A stretch of DNA of 39,802 bases. It comes from Methylobacter sp. Its GTDB lineage: Bacteria; Pseudomonadota; Gammaproteobacteria; Methylococcales; Methylomonadaceae. The stretch covers positions 1 through 39,802 of the forward strand of contig JALNYY010000023.1 in the NCBI GenBank assembly GCA_023229605.1, written 5' to 3'. Under the pieces are notes generated by a model. That model did not search any database, was not told the DNA's origin, and saw nothing but the letters and a program-made list of their open reading frames with translations. Shown piece after piece: positions 16,858-24,086 of the stretch (the stretch's first letter is position 1; every line of letters starts with the position of its first letter). A program made the position numbers and the translations under genes.

Positions 16858-17595
16858 TTATTCCCGCTCACTATTTTTTTGTATGCTTTCCCGTTGTAGT
16901 TGGTTTATATAGCGCTGAACGGTTGATTCAAATACAGGCGTTATCTTGGTAAATAAACAGCCTATTTTTTGGATTTTAAGCGAGTCGATTTTCTCCGGGT
17001 TAATGATGAGCTTGGAGCAGACCTTAAACGAGATGGTATCTTCGCCTGTCTCTGAAAGTACAAGTCTGCACTGCTCAATTTGTGTACCGGGAACCAGAAA
17101 ATTGGACACTTCACTCGATGTATTTAGTACCGAAAACCCCGTAAGACTAATATCGTATAATATTAAATTAACGGTTTTTTGCTCCTCCAGTGCCAACTGG
17201 CAATAGCTGCTCTTTGAGCGCGGCGATTTTATCCGAAAGAATTCCCTGCGCTGCATCCAAAAGATTGATTCAGGAATTGGCATGGTAAATGCTGATTCCC
17301 CGTTATAGAGGATTTGCTTCGGCATGCTTCCCTTGAAAGAACATTTAACGCCTGCGAAATCGGCTTCGAACGTAATTCGGGATGCCTTTATGAGCTGTTG
17401 GTTTAAATCTTCTTTTGGGCCGAAATCAAAAATTATGGCCTTATTTTCCTCGTTAATCTCAAGTATAGCGGTAAGAAAAAATGATTTGCCTTCACCAAAA
17501 CGAACACTTACCAGGCATTTATTCTTAATCAATACAGATAAATTGTGGATTATTTGCCTTGGATTGTAGATTGAAAAAGAGGAGGCTTCGCTCAT
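16858..17595 (-). CDS. YcgR-type PilZ protein, copy 1 (c-di-GMP effector)
   Basis: A 245-residue protein with an N-terminal YcgR-like domain (about 1-110) and a C-terminal PilZ domain. The c-di-GMP-binding signature is visible as RREFFR (RxxxR, about residue 117) and DISLTGF (D-x-S-x-x-G, about residue 154). Proteins of this architecture bind c-di-GMP and act on flagellar motors or other surface processes. No flagellar gene is nearby, so the partner is unknown. It is strongly similar to the gene at 17732-18451, sharing for example NPRQII near residue 12, the FGPKEDLNQ segment near 70 and FWMQRRE near 112, so the two arose by tandem duplication. A third decayed end lies further upstream. Confidence 0.85.
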   Translation of the reverse strand: MSEASSFSIYNPRQIIHNLSVLIKNKCLVSVRFGEGKSFFLTAILEINEENKAIIFDFGPKEDLNQQLIKASRITFEADFAGVKCSFKGSMPKQILYNGESAFTMPIPESIFWMQRREFFRIKSPRSKSSYCQLALEEQKTVNLILYDISLTGFSVLNTSSEVSNFLVPGTQIEQCRLVLSETGEDTISFKVCSKLIINPEKIDSLKIQKIGCLFTKITPVFESTVQRYINQLQRESIQKNSERE

Positions 17596-17731
17596 TTAGT
17601 AATGACCATGTGTTTTTGCTGACTACCGGACAAAATAATGTGTAGCCATAAATATTTTGCGTTGCGTAAATAATTAATTTCTCTCTCGGCAACTGCTCAT
17701 GCCGTTTTTGTTACCCGTTAATGTTACTGAA

Positions 17732-18451
17732 TTACTCTTTCTGTAAGTCTTCTCGTTGAATCTGCTGCATATAGCGCTGAATAATCTCTTCAACCGGACG
17801 TGCCAGCTTAATAAATTTACAGCCTATTTTTTGAATTTTCTGCAATTTATCAGGGTTAATTATGTATTTGGCGCAAACCTCAAATGAAATCGGCCCTTCA
17901 CCTGCATCAGAAAGTATCAGCTTGCATTGCGTAATTATTGCTCCCGGTATCATTAGCTCAGAAACTTCTTTGGAAACATTAAGCATTGCAAAGCCTGTAA
18001 GGCTAATATCGTACAATTTCAGGTTAATAGGGTTCTTGCCTTCTATTATTAACTGGCAATAACTGGGTTTTGATAGCGGCGACTTTACCCTGTAATACTC
18101 TCTACGCTGCATCCAAAACAGCGATTTAGGAATAGGCATACTGAATGCCGGCTCCCCTTTATGGGTGATTTTCTTCAGCCCTGCCCCCGTAAAAGAAACT
18201 TTAATGCCTGTATAATCGGCGTCAAATGAAATTTTTCCGGCATTAAGTATGCGTTGATTTAAATCTTCCTTGGGGCCGTAATCTAAAATCAACATATTGT
18301 TTTTTTCATTGATACCGAGCAATGCTGTGATATAGGACTCATTATTTGTCCCAAAACGAGCGCTAAGCAGACATTTATGTTTCACTAACAATGATAAATG
18401 GCTGATTATTTGCCTTGGATTTTGGATTGCAAAAGAAGATATGTCATTCAT
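17732..18451 (-). CDS. YcgR-type PilZ protein, copy 2 (c-di-GMP effector)
   Basis: A 239-residue paralogue of the adjacent copy with the same layout: YcgR-N-like domain, then PilZ with RREYYR (RxxxR) and DISLTGF. Residues needed for c-di-GMP binding appear intact in both copies, so both may be functional. The 136 nt between the two genes include a TTTTGCGTTGCG stretch that resembles a hairpin-forming TTTTGC/GCAAAA motif upstream of this copy (18478-18498). The upstream regions therefore seem to have been duplicated too. Regulation is otherwise unclear. Confidence 0.85.
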   Translation of the reverse strand: MNDISSFAIQNPRQIISHLSLLVKHKCLLSARFGTNNESYITALLGINEKNNMLILDYGPKEDLNQRILNAGKISFDADYTGIKVSFTGAGLKKITHKGEPAFSMPIPKSLFWMQRREYYRVKSPLSKPSYCQLIIEGKNPINLKLYDISLTGFAMLNVSKEVSELMIPGAIITQCKLILSDAGEGPISFEVCAKYIINPDKLQKIQKIGCKFIKLARPVEEIIQRYMQQIQREDLQKE

Positions 18452-18477
18452 TTATATGTGTTAATTAGTTAGTTATT

Positions 18478-18498
18478 GTTTTGCATTCAACGCAAAAC
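18478..18498. repeat. Small inverted repeat upstream of PilZ copy 2
   Basis: GTTTTGC at 18478-18484 and GCAAAAC at 18492-18498 form a 7-bp stem with a 7-nt loop, 27 nt upstream of the PilZ copy 2 start. A related stretch occurs upstream of copy 1 near 17655-17668. It may be an operator or a leftover of the tandem duplication. Confidence 0.4.
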
Positions 18499-18544
18499 AT
18501 TACGCATACATAAAAACTCACCTTTCCTGTAAGCCCCCTAGTTA

Positions 18545-18643
18545 ACTCTGCTGCATATCATGTTAAATGGTTTATTCAAAGCGGGCGTCTATCCGGTTGA
18601 ATTTGCAGCTTATCCTTTATTCTTTAGGGTTTATGTGGATTGA
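18545..18643 (-). pseudogene. Decayed C-terminal end of a third PilZ copy
   Basis: Reading the minus strand in one frame gives INPKE-stop-RISCKFNRIDARFE-stop-TI-stop-HDMQQS-stop. This lines up without gaps over its last 23 codons with IGCKFIKLARPVEEIIQRYMQQI of copy 2 and with IGCLFTKITPVFESTVQRY of copy 1. The upstream INP also matches IINPDK/IINPEK, with a short deletion between. Stop codons interrupt it and no upstream PilZ body remains, because the SMR gene begins at 18726. This is the remnant of a third tandem copy. Confidence 0.75.
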
Positions 18644-18725
18644 TTCATCCAAAATGTTTTTAAATACCGCTAAGTTTAATATATTGTAGAATATTTAATA
18701 TTCAAGCACAAATTAGGGGTGTGGC

Positions 18726-19046
18726 GTGGCGTGGTTTCTTTTATTTTCTGCCGGGTTTGCAGAGATAGCATTCGCTTTAAGTCTGAAATACAATCAAGGC
18801 TTTAGCAAACTGTGGCCCAGTATCATAACGATGCTGTCCGGCGGGTGTAGCTTTTATTTGTTGATGTTGGCAATTAAAACTTTGCCGCTGGGAACCGCAT
18901 ATGCCGTTTGGACGGGCATGGGCGCGGTCGGCGTGGCTATTTTGGGTATTATCCTTTTTAAAGAATCTGCCGAGCTGTACCGGTTATTATCAATTACGCT
19001 GGTAATTGCTGGGATTATCGGTCTTAAATTAACTGATAACACTTAA
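18726..19046 (+). CDS. SMR-family exporter, Gdx/SugE type (guanidinium-like)
   Basis: A 106-residue small multidrug resistance protein with four hydrophobic helices. The essential glutamate is E13 (SAGFAEIAFAL), and the segment AYAVWTGMGAVGVAILG (about 59-75) is the Gdx/SugE variant rather than the EmrE variant, pointing to export of guanidinium or small guanidinyl compounds by proton antiport in the inner membrane. The start is GTG at 18726, with AGGGG at 18715-18719 and a 6-nt spacer. No guanidine riboswitch is apparent in the short leader. It is followed after 2 nt by tusB, so it appears to lead an operon with tusB and the DsrC-like gene. Confidence 0.88.
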   Translation: MAWFLLFSAGFAEIAFALSLKYNQGFSKLWPSIITMLSGGCSFYLLMLAIKTLPLGTAYAVWTGMGAVGVAILGIILFKESAELYRLLSITLVIAGIIGLKLTDNT

Positions 19047-19048
19047 AC

Positions 19049-19339
19049 GTGCTGCACCTTATTTTCCAGTCATCGATTGAAACCGCTGTTCTAAATCGTA
19101 TCGATCCAGGCGATGTTGTCGTGCTTCTTGAAAATGCAACTCTGCGGGCATTACAAAATGGCGACATGAACGCTGCGTTAACGCAACAACTGGGCAACAA
19201 CCGTCTTTGTGTGTTGTCCGACGACATTGCCATGCGCGGAATATCCCCCAATGAGCTGGTTAAAGGCATCGAGGTGATAGATTATGCCGGACTGGTTGAA
19301 TTGACGGTCAATAACCCGGTCATTCAGTCATGGTCGTGA
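19049..19339 (+). CDS. tusB: TusB/DsrH family sulfur-relay protein
   Basis: A 96-residue protein with a GTG start 2 nt after the SMR stop. It has the family opening MLHLIFQS, a GDVVVLLENAT strand and the LSDDIAMRG plus IDYAGLVELTV segments near the C-terminus that match TusB/DsrH. In E. coli TusB works with TusC and TusD to pass persulfide sulfur to TusE during 2-thiouridine formation in tRNA. No tusC or tusD is present here. Its 3' end overlaps the DsrC-like gene by 10 nt. Assignment is good; whether it serves tRNA thiolation or another sulfur transfer is open. Confidence 0.82.
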   Translation: MLHLIFQSSIETAVLNRIDPGDVVVLLENATLRALQNGDMNAALTQQLGNNRLCVLSDDIAMRGISPNELVKGIEVIDYAGLVELTVNNPVIQSWS

Positions 19340-19662
19340 CAGATCGGAATTTGCGCCTGGAAACAACCGAGCAAGGTTTTTTGGTAAATCCGGCAGACTG
19401 GAATGAAAATGTCGCACTGCGGCTGGCCGCATTAAACAACATCAACCTGGACGATGAACACTGGGAAATTATTTTGTTTATTCGGCATTATTATCAGCGC
19501 TTTAAACATTTACCCAATGCGCGGGTCTTTACTAAAGCGATTGCCAAGGAATTGGGCGAGGCAAAGGGCAACAGTCGTTATTTGCATAAATTGTTTCCCG
19601 AAGGCCCTTTAAAATACGCCTGCAAGCTGGCCGGTTTGCCTAAGCCTCCCACCTGTTTGTAG
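19330..19662 (+). CDS. tusE: DsrC/TusE family sulfur carrier with two C-terminal cysteines
   Basis: A 110-residue DsrC/TusE protein. The core WEIILFIRHYYQRFKHLPNA (about 51-70) and KGNSRYLHKLFPEGPLKYA are family hallmarks. The flexible C-terminal arm reads ACKLAGLPKPPTCL. The penultimate cysteine is the sulfur carrier of all members. The second cysteine, separated from it by ten residues, is the extra cysteine of DsrC proper, whereas E. coli TusE has Thr at that site. This protein could therefore form the intramolecular disulfide or trisulfide of DsrC. It overlaps tusB. The symbol tusE is used for the family; dsrC is equally defensible. Confidence 0.85.
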   Translation: MVVTDRNLRLETTEQGFLVNPADWNENVALRLAALNNINLDDEHWEIILFIRHYYQRFKHLPNARVFTKAIAKELGEAKGNSRYLHKLFPEGPLKYACKLAGLPKPPTCL

Positions 19663-19688
19663 AAACATTGCAATACAAAGCCCCTTCC

Positions 19689-20081
19689 CTACCCTTGCTT
19701 AAATTGGTGAATCAGGCGCCTTTCTTTTTTGTTCGGCTTATGATCTCTACCGCTAAAATCGAATAATTCCCGCTGTTCACGGTTTTGAATAATTTGTTGC
19801 TCGCGTTTGGCAAGGCTTTCAGCGCTTTCTTCATAGAGCAAAGCCGCTTCTTTAGCCGAGCGCCGTTGGCCGTTAATGGCGGTAATCGTGATCTCCCACC
19901 GATAATTGTCTTTGCTGATGGAAAGCATGGCGCCGGTTTTGACTTCTTTTCCAGGTTTGGCGCGCTGGTCGTTAACATGAACTTTCCCGCCGGAAATAGC
20001 CTCGGCGGCCAGTTTGCGCGTTTTAAAAAAACGTGCCGTCCATAACCATTTATCCAGACGGATAGCTTCCGGCTCAGACAC
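19689..20081 (-). CDS. hslR: Heat shock protein 15 (S4-domain ribosome rescue factor)
   Basis: A 130-residue homologue of Hsp15. The S4 RNA-binding domain starts at RLDKWLWTARFFKTRKLA (about 8-25) with GGKVHVNDQRAKPGKEV after it. The middle QRRSAKEAALLYEESAESL and the C-terminal NKKERRLIHQFKQG match the E. coli protein closely. Hsp15 binds free 50S subunits carrying nascent peptidyl-tRNA. The start is GTG at 20081 and overlaps the rhodanese stop by one base (TAGTG), so the two genes are co-translated. It is convergent with the DsrC-like gene across 26 nt. Confidence 0.93.
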   Translation of the reverse strand: MSEPEAIRLDKWLWTARFFKTRKLAAEAISGGKVHVNDQRAKPGKEVKTGAMLSISKDNYRWEITITAINGQRRSAKEAALLYEESAESLAKREQQIIQNREQRELFDFSGRDHKPNKKERRLIHQFKQG

Positions 20082-20440
20082 TAGACTACTTCGTTGCCGC
20101 TTTCAGTCCATGCCTTAAATCCGCCGGCCATGCTGACAGCATTGTTAAAGCCCATTTTGTTTAATACCTCCGCTGCCAATGCGGAACGGCCACCGGATTG
20201 GCAATAAACGATGATATGAGCATCCTGTTTATCCTGAAAATCGGGATGGGAGCCGATCTTGAATTCCAATACACCGCGAGGTATGTTGAACGCCCCCGGC
20301 AAGTGGCCTGCGGCATACTCGGCAGGTTCCCTGACATCCATGATGAGGCTAGCTCCCAAGGATTTTTTTGCGTCATCAATATCGATTTCAACAATATGCT
20401 GTTTGGCTTGGGCAACAAGATCCATTGCGGTAAGTGTCAT
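20081..20440 (-). CDS. Single-domain rhodanese-like sulfurtransferase
   Basis: A 119-residue rhodanese domain with the substrate-site loop CQSGGRS (about 84-90) holding the catalytic cysteine, and the usual MDVREPAEYAAGHLPGAFNI segment before it. Such proteins transfer sulfane sulfur from thiosulfate or persulfides. It has no signal peptide and is likely cytoplasmic. It is the first gene of a two-gene unit with hslR. Given the TusB/DsrC genes on the other side of hslR, a place in the same sulfur-relay chemistry is possible but not shown. Confidence 0.9.
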   Translation of the reverse strand: MTLTAMDLVAQAKQHIVEIDIDDAKKSLGASLIMDVREPAEYAAGHLPGAFNIPRGVLEFKIGSHPDFQDKQDAHIIVYCQSGGRSALAAEVLNKMGFNNAVSMAGGFKAWTESGNEVV

Positions 20441-20620
20441 AATTATCTCTGGAAAAATAAAAAAATAATGTTAGCCATAATTGGGAGCCGGTTTTTTATA
20501 CGGTTTATTTTTGGCGTTAAGGTCGGTTCTACAGCGATGGCTATTTTAGATAAAAACCATGATTTTTGTCTTTATTTTAATCAGGAATTTCGGCTAAATC
20601 AGAGTTGAGGTAATGATATG

Positions 20621-20665
20621 CAAAAAAGAAGAACCGGGACGGCCACTGAAGTGCCCCCCCGTCCC
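20621..20665 (-). terminator. Rho-independent terminator of ispH
   Basis: On the minus strand GGGACGG (complement of 20659-20665) pairs with CCGTCCC (complement of 20636-20642), with inner CACT/AGTG pairing in the loop. It is followed by a T-rich run (complement of 20621-20635). It lies 16 nt after the ispH stop. Confidence 0.75.
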
Positions 20666-20680
20666 CGTAACAAGGCGATG

Positions 20681-21628
20681 TCAGTTGATGTGCTTTTTTA
20701 ATTCTTTAGGTAAAGAAAACACCACTTTTTCTTCGATACCTTGAATCTCAATAGTCGATTGTCCGCCCCATTGTTTTAACTGATTGATAACTTCCTGCAC
20801 CAGGACTTCCGGCGCGGAAGCACCAGCGGTAACGCCGACCACGGCAATACCGTCAAACCAGCCTTTCTGCATATCTTTTGCGGTATCGATCAGATAGGAC
20901 TGCTTGCCGAGTTGTTCTGCAATCTCGCGTAAACGGTTGGAGTTTGAACTGTTGGGTGAGCCGACCACAAGGATAATATCAGCTGTTTTAGCCAGTTCAA
21001 AAACCGCATCCTGGCGGTTTTGTGTGGCATAGCAGATGTCGTCTTTCTTCTGTTCCTGTATGGCTTTAAAGCGTGCTTTTAAGGCATCGACCATAATCTT
21101 GGTATCTGTCATCGACAAGGTGGTTTGCGTGACGTAGGCCAGATTATCGGGATTTTTTACTACCAGTTTTTTAACATCGTCGGGAGTTTCCACCAGATAA
21201 ATGCCGCCATTTTCCGTACACCGTTCATATTGCCCCATCGTACCTTCAACTTCAGGATGCCCGGCATGACCGATCAGGATAACTTCACGATCTTCTTTGG
21301 CATGTTTGGCGACCTGCAAATGAACTTTGGTGACCAGCGGACAGGTAGCATCAAAAACCGTTAAATTACGTTCTTTAGCTTCCTGCTGCACTTGTTTGGA
21401 AACGCCGTGGGCGCTGAAGATCAAATAAGAGCCGACCGGCACATCGGTTAAATCTTCAATGAAAATCGCGCCTTTTTCTTTAAGTCCGTCAACAACCGTG
21501 CGGTTGTGAACAACTTCGTGACGGACGTAAATGGGCGCACCGAAAGCCTGAATGGCCTGATCAACAATTTCAATAGCCCGGTCTACGCCGGCACAGAATC
21601 CACGGGGATTGGCGAGTACAATTTGCAT
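20681..21628 (-). CDS. ispH: 4-hydroxy-3-methylbut-2-enyl diphosphate reductase
   Basis: A 315-residue full-length IspH (LytB). The three cysteines that hold the iron-sulfur cluster are C12 (NPRGFCAGVDRA), C96 (FDATCPLVTKVH) and C199 (DDICYATQNRQ). The catalytic glutamate E126 lies in GHAGHPEVEGT. It makes IPP and DMAPP in the last step of the MEP isoprenoid pathway in the cytoplasm. It is transcribed after rraA with a 36-nt gap and ends at a clear terminator. Confidence 0.98.
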   Translation of the reverse strand: MQIVLANPRGFCAGVDRAIEIVDQAIQAFGAPIYVRHEVVHNRTVVDGLKEKGAIFIEDLTDVPVGSYLIFSAHGVSKQVQQEAKERNLTVFDATCPLVTKVHLQVAKHAKEDREVILIGHAGHPEVEGTMGQYERCTENGGIYLVETPDDVKKLVVKNPDNLAYVTQTTLSMTDTKIMVDALKARFKAIQEQKKDDICYATQNRQDAVFELAKTADIILVVGSPNSSNSNRLREIAEQLGKQSYLIDTAKDMQKGWFDGIAVVGVTAGASAPEVLVQEVINQLKQWGGQSTIEIQGIEEKVVFSLPKELKKHIN

Positions 21629-21664
21629 ATCTTGACTTCTTTACTAGGTTAATTTGGAGTTATT

Positions 21665-22150
21665 CTAACTCAACATTGTTTCCGATACGATCATTCCATC
21701 GGCATCAGCATATAAAAAATAATTTTGTTTGAAATTGACGCCGGCAAAAGTAACTAATAAGTCGCGGTCGCCGTGGCCTTTCTTATGACTTTTTAAGGGA
21801 TACGCATGCAATGCCAGAATGCCGATCGGAAGTTGATTGACGATTGCAGAATCGCGGATACAGCCATGAATAACTATGCCCTGCCAGCCGTTGGCCATGG
21901 CAAGCCTTGCCAGATCGTCACCCAGCAGAGCGCAGCGGTGGGAACCGCCGCCATCGACAACCAACACCCTGTTTTCAACTTTCTCTTCCAGAACCGTTCT
22001 GACCAAGACGTTGTCTTCAAACACTTTTACCGTAGTGATTTGGCCGCAAAAACTTGAGCGACCGCCATAAGATTTAAGCAGAGGTTCGGCAATCTGGAAG
22101 TGCTCTTCGGATGAATGGGCATCGCAAAGGCTGGCGGTAGTAAAAGTCAT
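21665..22150 (-). CDS. rraA: RraA family protein (RNase E regulator / HMG aldolase-like)
   Basis: A 161-residue RraA-family protein. It has the family core GGGSHRCALLGDDLARLAM followed by NGWQGIVIHGCIRDS (about 68-102). The G-D-x-L-A and R-D residues are those that in related proteins form the metal and oxaloacetate site. In E. coli RraA binds RNase E and lowers mRNA turnover; other members are 4-hydroxy-4-methyl-2-oxoglutarate aldolases. Length and sequence favour the RraA branch, though enzymatic activity cannot be excluded from sequence. A long inverted repeat lies just upstream. Confidence 0.88.
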   Translation of the reverse strand: MTFTTASLCDAHSSEEHFQIAEPLLKSYGGRSSFCGQITTVKVFEDNVLVRTVLEEKVENRVLVVDGGGSHRCALLGDDLARLAMANGWQGIVIHGCIRDSAIVNQLPIGILALHAYPLKSHKKGHGDRDLLVTFAGVNFKQNYFLYADADGMIVSETMLS

Positions 22151-22163
22151 GATTCAAATCTCA

Positions 22164-22230
22164 AAAGGCAAAGGGCTAAAGGCTAAGGGTTAAAGGCGGT
22201 GAGCTTTTTCGCCTTTTGCCCTTTGCCTTT
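22164..22230. repeat. Long inverted repeat of the AAAGGC type between trhP and rraA
   Basis: AAAGGCAAAGGGCTAAAGGC at 22164-22183 pairs with the complement of 22211-22230 at 19 of 20 positions, with a 27-nt loop. It lies between the trhP stop and the rraA start on the transcribed strand. The strong hairpin could act as a terminator or mRNA stabiliser. Related purine-rich strings occur at 26463-26495, 31443-31476 and 32768-32810, so it belongs to a dispersed family. Confidence 0.7.
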
Positions 22231-22239
22231 CGTCTGTTT

Positions 22240-23769
22240 TTAAGTATACCGCGCTAATAAGCCGTTATCGGCGTTAATTTGCGGCAGCGGTATTTTTACT
22301 TCATAACCGCCGCCGGACGCCTCTTCCATGTCCTGTCCATACATGCCTTCCATGCGCTCGACGACAATATCCCGGTTACCTTCCGGCAATATTAATTCCA
22401 GCTTGTCGCCGACCGAAAACTTGTTCTTCACATCAATCGTTGCAAGGCCGGTTTGCTGATCGTAACTCCTGATTTCGCCGCAAAATTGCTGCTGATGGCT
22501 TTTGGAATAACCGGTCATATAGTTTTGCTGTTCATGCGTATGGTGGCGTTGATAAAAACCGTCGGTATAGCCCCGATTGGCAAGATTTTCCAAAACGCCG
22601 ATCAGTCCGGGTTGAAATGAGCGACCCGCCAACGCATCGTCAATCGCCTGACGATAGGCTTGTGCGGTGCGCGCCACGTAATAATGCGACTTGGTGCGAC
22701 CTTCTATTTTAAGGCTGTCCACGCCGATTTCAACCAGGCGCTGCACATGTTCGATGGCTCTTAAGTCTTTCGAATTCATGATATAGGTGCCGTTTTCATC
22801 TTCCATGACCGGCAGCAATTCACCTTTGCGGCCTTCTTCTTCCAGAAAGTACACCTTGTCCGCCAGCGGATGCCGTTCCGCGCCGCCGCAGCTGGCATTG
22901 CTGATGTCGGACATCGACAGCGCTTCGCCAACCGGCAGGTAATCGCCTTCGGCGTTTTCTTCGGCGGGCAGCGTGTCGTATTTCCAGCGGCAGGAGTTTG
23001 TGCAAGTCCCCTGATTAGGATCGCGGTGGTTGAAGTAACCGGATAACAAGCAGCGACCGGAATAAGCGATGCATAACGCGCCGTGGACAAATACCTCAAG
23101 TTCCGTATCGGGGCAAAGCTGACGGATTTCTTCAACCTCATCCAGCGACAATTCACGGGACAAAATGACTCGCTCAACGCCCATGCTTTTCCAAAAATTG
23201 ACCGACGCATAATTGACGGTGTTGGCCTGTACCGACAGATGTATCGGCATGTCCGGCCAAGCTTCGCGGGTCATCATAATCAAGCCCGGATCGGCCATAA
23301 TCAAGGCGTCCGGCTGCATCGCGATAATCGGGGTAATGTCTTTGATAAAAGTTTTAACCTTGGCGTTATGCGGAATCACATTGGTCGCCAGGAAAAACTT
23401 CTTGCCCAGCTGGTGGGCTTCATCTATGCCCTTGGCCAGATTATCGGCAAGAAAATCATTGTTGCGCACCCTCAGGCTGTAACGCGGCAACCCTGCATAA
23501 ACGGCATCCGCTCCGTATGCGAAAGCATAGCGCATGTTTTTAAGGGTTCCGGCGGGAGAAAGTAATTCGACTTGTTTCACGCAGGGCTGTCCTGCCCTGC
23601 GCCCTTCGGGTAAATGCAAATCCGCTCCCGGCGAATTGGTCACGCAGGGCTGTCCTGCCCTGCGCCCTTCGGGTAAATGCAAATCCGCTCCCGGCGGATT
23701 GGTCACGTCAGGCTGTCCTGCCTGACGCTCTTCGGGTAAATGTAAATCTGTTCCAGACATATTTGTCAT
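22240..23769 (-). CDS. trhP: tRNA 5-hydroxyuridine synthase (peptidase U32 family, YegQ) with repeat-encoded N-terminal extension
   Basis: From VELLSPAGTLKNMRYAFAYG (residue 66 of the long frame) onward the protein follows E. coli TrhP/YegQ closely, including GADAVYAG, MADPGLIM, LSREL, FVHGALCIAYSGRCLLSGY and the cysteine-rich RDPNQGTCTNSCRW. TrhP hydroxylates wobble U34 in tRNA using prephenate-derived chemistry. The full frame from the ATG at 23769 has 509 residues, of which about 64 at the N-terminus are three 21-residue repeats (LHLPEGRRAGQPC type). E. coli TrhP starts right at the conserved core, and a GTG at 23580 (VKQVELLSPAG) would give the normal length of about 446. I report the long frame because it is open and starts at ATG, but the GTG at 23580 may well be the true start. 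Confidence 0.93.
   Translation of the reverse strand: MTNMSGTDLHLPEERQAGQPDVTNPPGADLHLPEGRRAGQPCVTNSPGADLHLPEGRRAGQPCVKQVELLSPAGTLKNMRYAFAYGADAVYAGLPRYSLRVRNNDFLADNLAKGIDEAHQLGKKFFLATNVIPHNAKVKTFIKDITPIIAMQPDALIMADPGLIMMTREAWPDMPIHLSVQANTVNYASVNFWKSMGVERVILSRELSLDEVEEIRQLCPDTELEVFVHGALCIAYSGRCLLSGYFNHRDPNQGTCTNSCRWKYDTLPAEENAEGDYLPVGEALSMSDISNASCGGAERHPLADKVYFLEEEGRKGELLPVMEDENGTYIMNSKDLRAIEHVQRLVEIGVDSLKIEGRTKSHYYVARTAQAYRQAIDDALAGRSFQPGLIGVLENLANRGYTDGFYQRHHTHEQQNYMTGYSKSHQQQFCGEIRSYDQQTGLATIDVKNKFSVGDKLELILPEGNRDIVVERMEGMYGQDMEEASGGGYEVKIPLPQINADNGLLARYT
23578..23766 (-). repeat. Three tandem 63-bp in-frame repeats with a conserved hairpin
   Basis: Units lie at 23578-23640, 23641-23703 and 23704-23766, each exactly 63 bp (21 codons). 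The first two differ by a single base. Each contains, on the coding strand, a 7-bp stem around the loop AGGACA directly before a GTG. The stem is GCAGGGC/GCCCTGC in two units and GTCAGGC/GCCTGAC in the third, so paired bases changed together. The loop carries an AGGA Shine-Dalgarno-like core 9 nt before each GTG. Confidence 0.9.
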
Positions 23770-23844
23770 GTTGAGTATGTAAATGATCTATGTAGGGGTA
23801 TTCTATCGTAACCCGCTTAAGCAAGCCAAAAATGGGAGGATCAA

Positions 23845-23979
23845 ATGTGGATAGTATCATTTATAGTCGCCGTGTTGTTTGTTTTGGGCAGCGCGTTAAT
23901 TCTGTTGCGGTCGGCCAAAATGCCGAAAAGTCCCGATAATGTGAAAGCGCAGCCTTATGAAGATGATGATGGCTTTTAA
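23845..23979 (+). CDS. Tiny single-pass membrane protein (DUF2897-like)
   Basis: A 44-residue protein starting at ATG 23845 with a strong GGGAGGA ribosome-binding site 4 nt upstream. Residues 3-21 form one transmembrane helix (IVSFIVAVLFVLGSALILL), followed by a short RSAKMPKSP stretch and an acidic tail ending YEDDDGF. Size and layout resemble the DUF2897 group of small inner-membrane proteins, but I am not certain of the family. It stands alone between two minus-strand genes. Function is unknown. Confidence 0.7.
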   Translation: MWIVSFIVAVLFVLGSALILLRSAKMPKSPDNVKAQPYEDDDGF

Positions 23980-23983
23980 TGGC

Positions 23984-24068
23984 ACGGATGGCACTGATAA
24001 AATCAACAAATAAGCTTAAGGATGACTTATTACAATCCGTTTAAGTCCGTCCAATCAGTGCCATCCGT
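23984..24068. repeat. 15-bp inverted repeat between the small membrane gene and dtd
   Basis: ACGGATGGCACTGAT at 23984-23998 and its perfect complement at 24054-24068 flank a 55-nt AT-rich spacer. It starts 4 nt after the stop of the small membrane gene and ends 18 nt before the dtd stop, so it sits between convergent genes. It may act as a two-way terminator or be a dispersed repeat; it resembles in style the repeat at 32745-32851. Confidence 0.65.
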
Positions 24069-24086
24069 ACTCCATTTTCCCGGCAG

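Noticed and set aside
18660..18725. Guanidine riboswitch upstream of the SMR gene
   Set aside because: The leader after the PilZ remnant is only about 80 nt, AT-rich and without the conserved ykkC-type motifs.
23578..23766. CRISPR array
   Set aside because: The repeats are directly adjacent with no spacers, are a multiple of three in length and are translated in frame. There are no cas genes.
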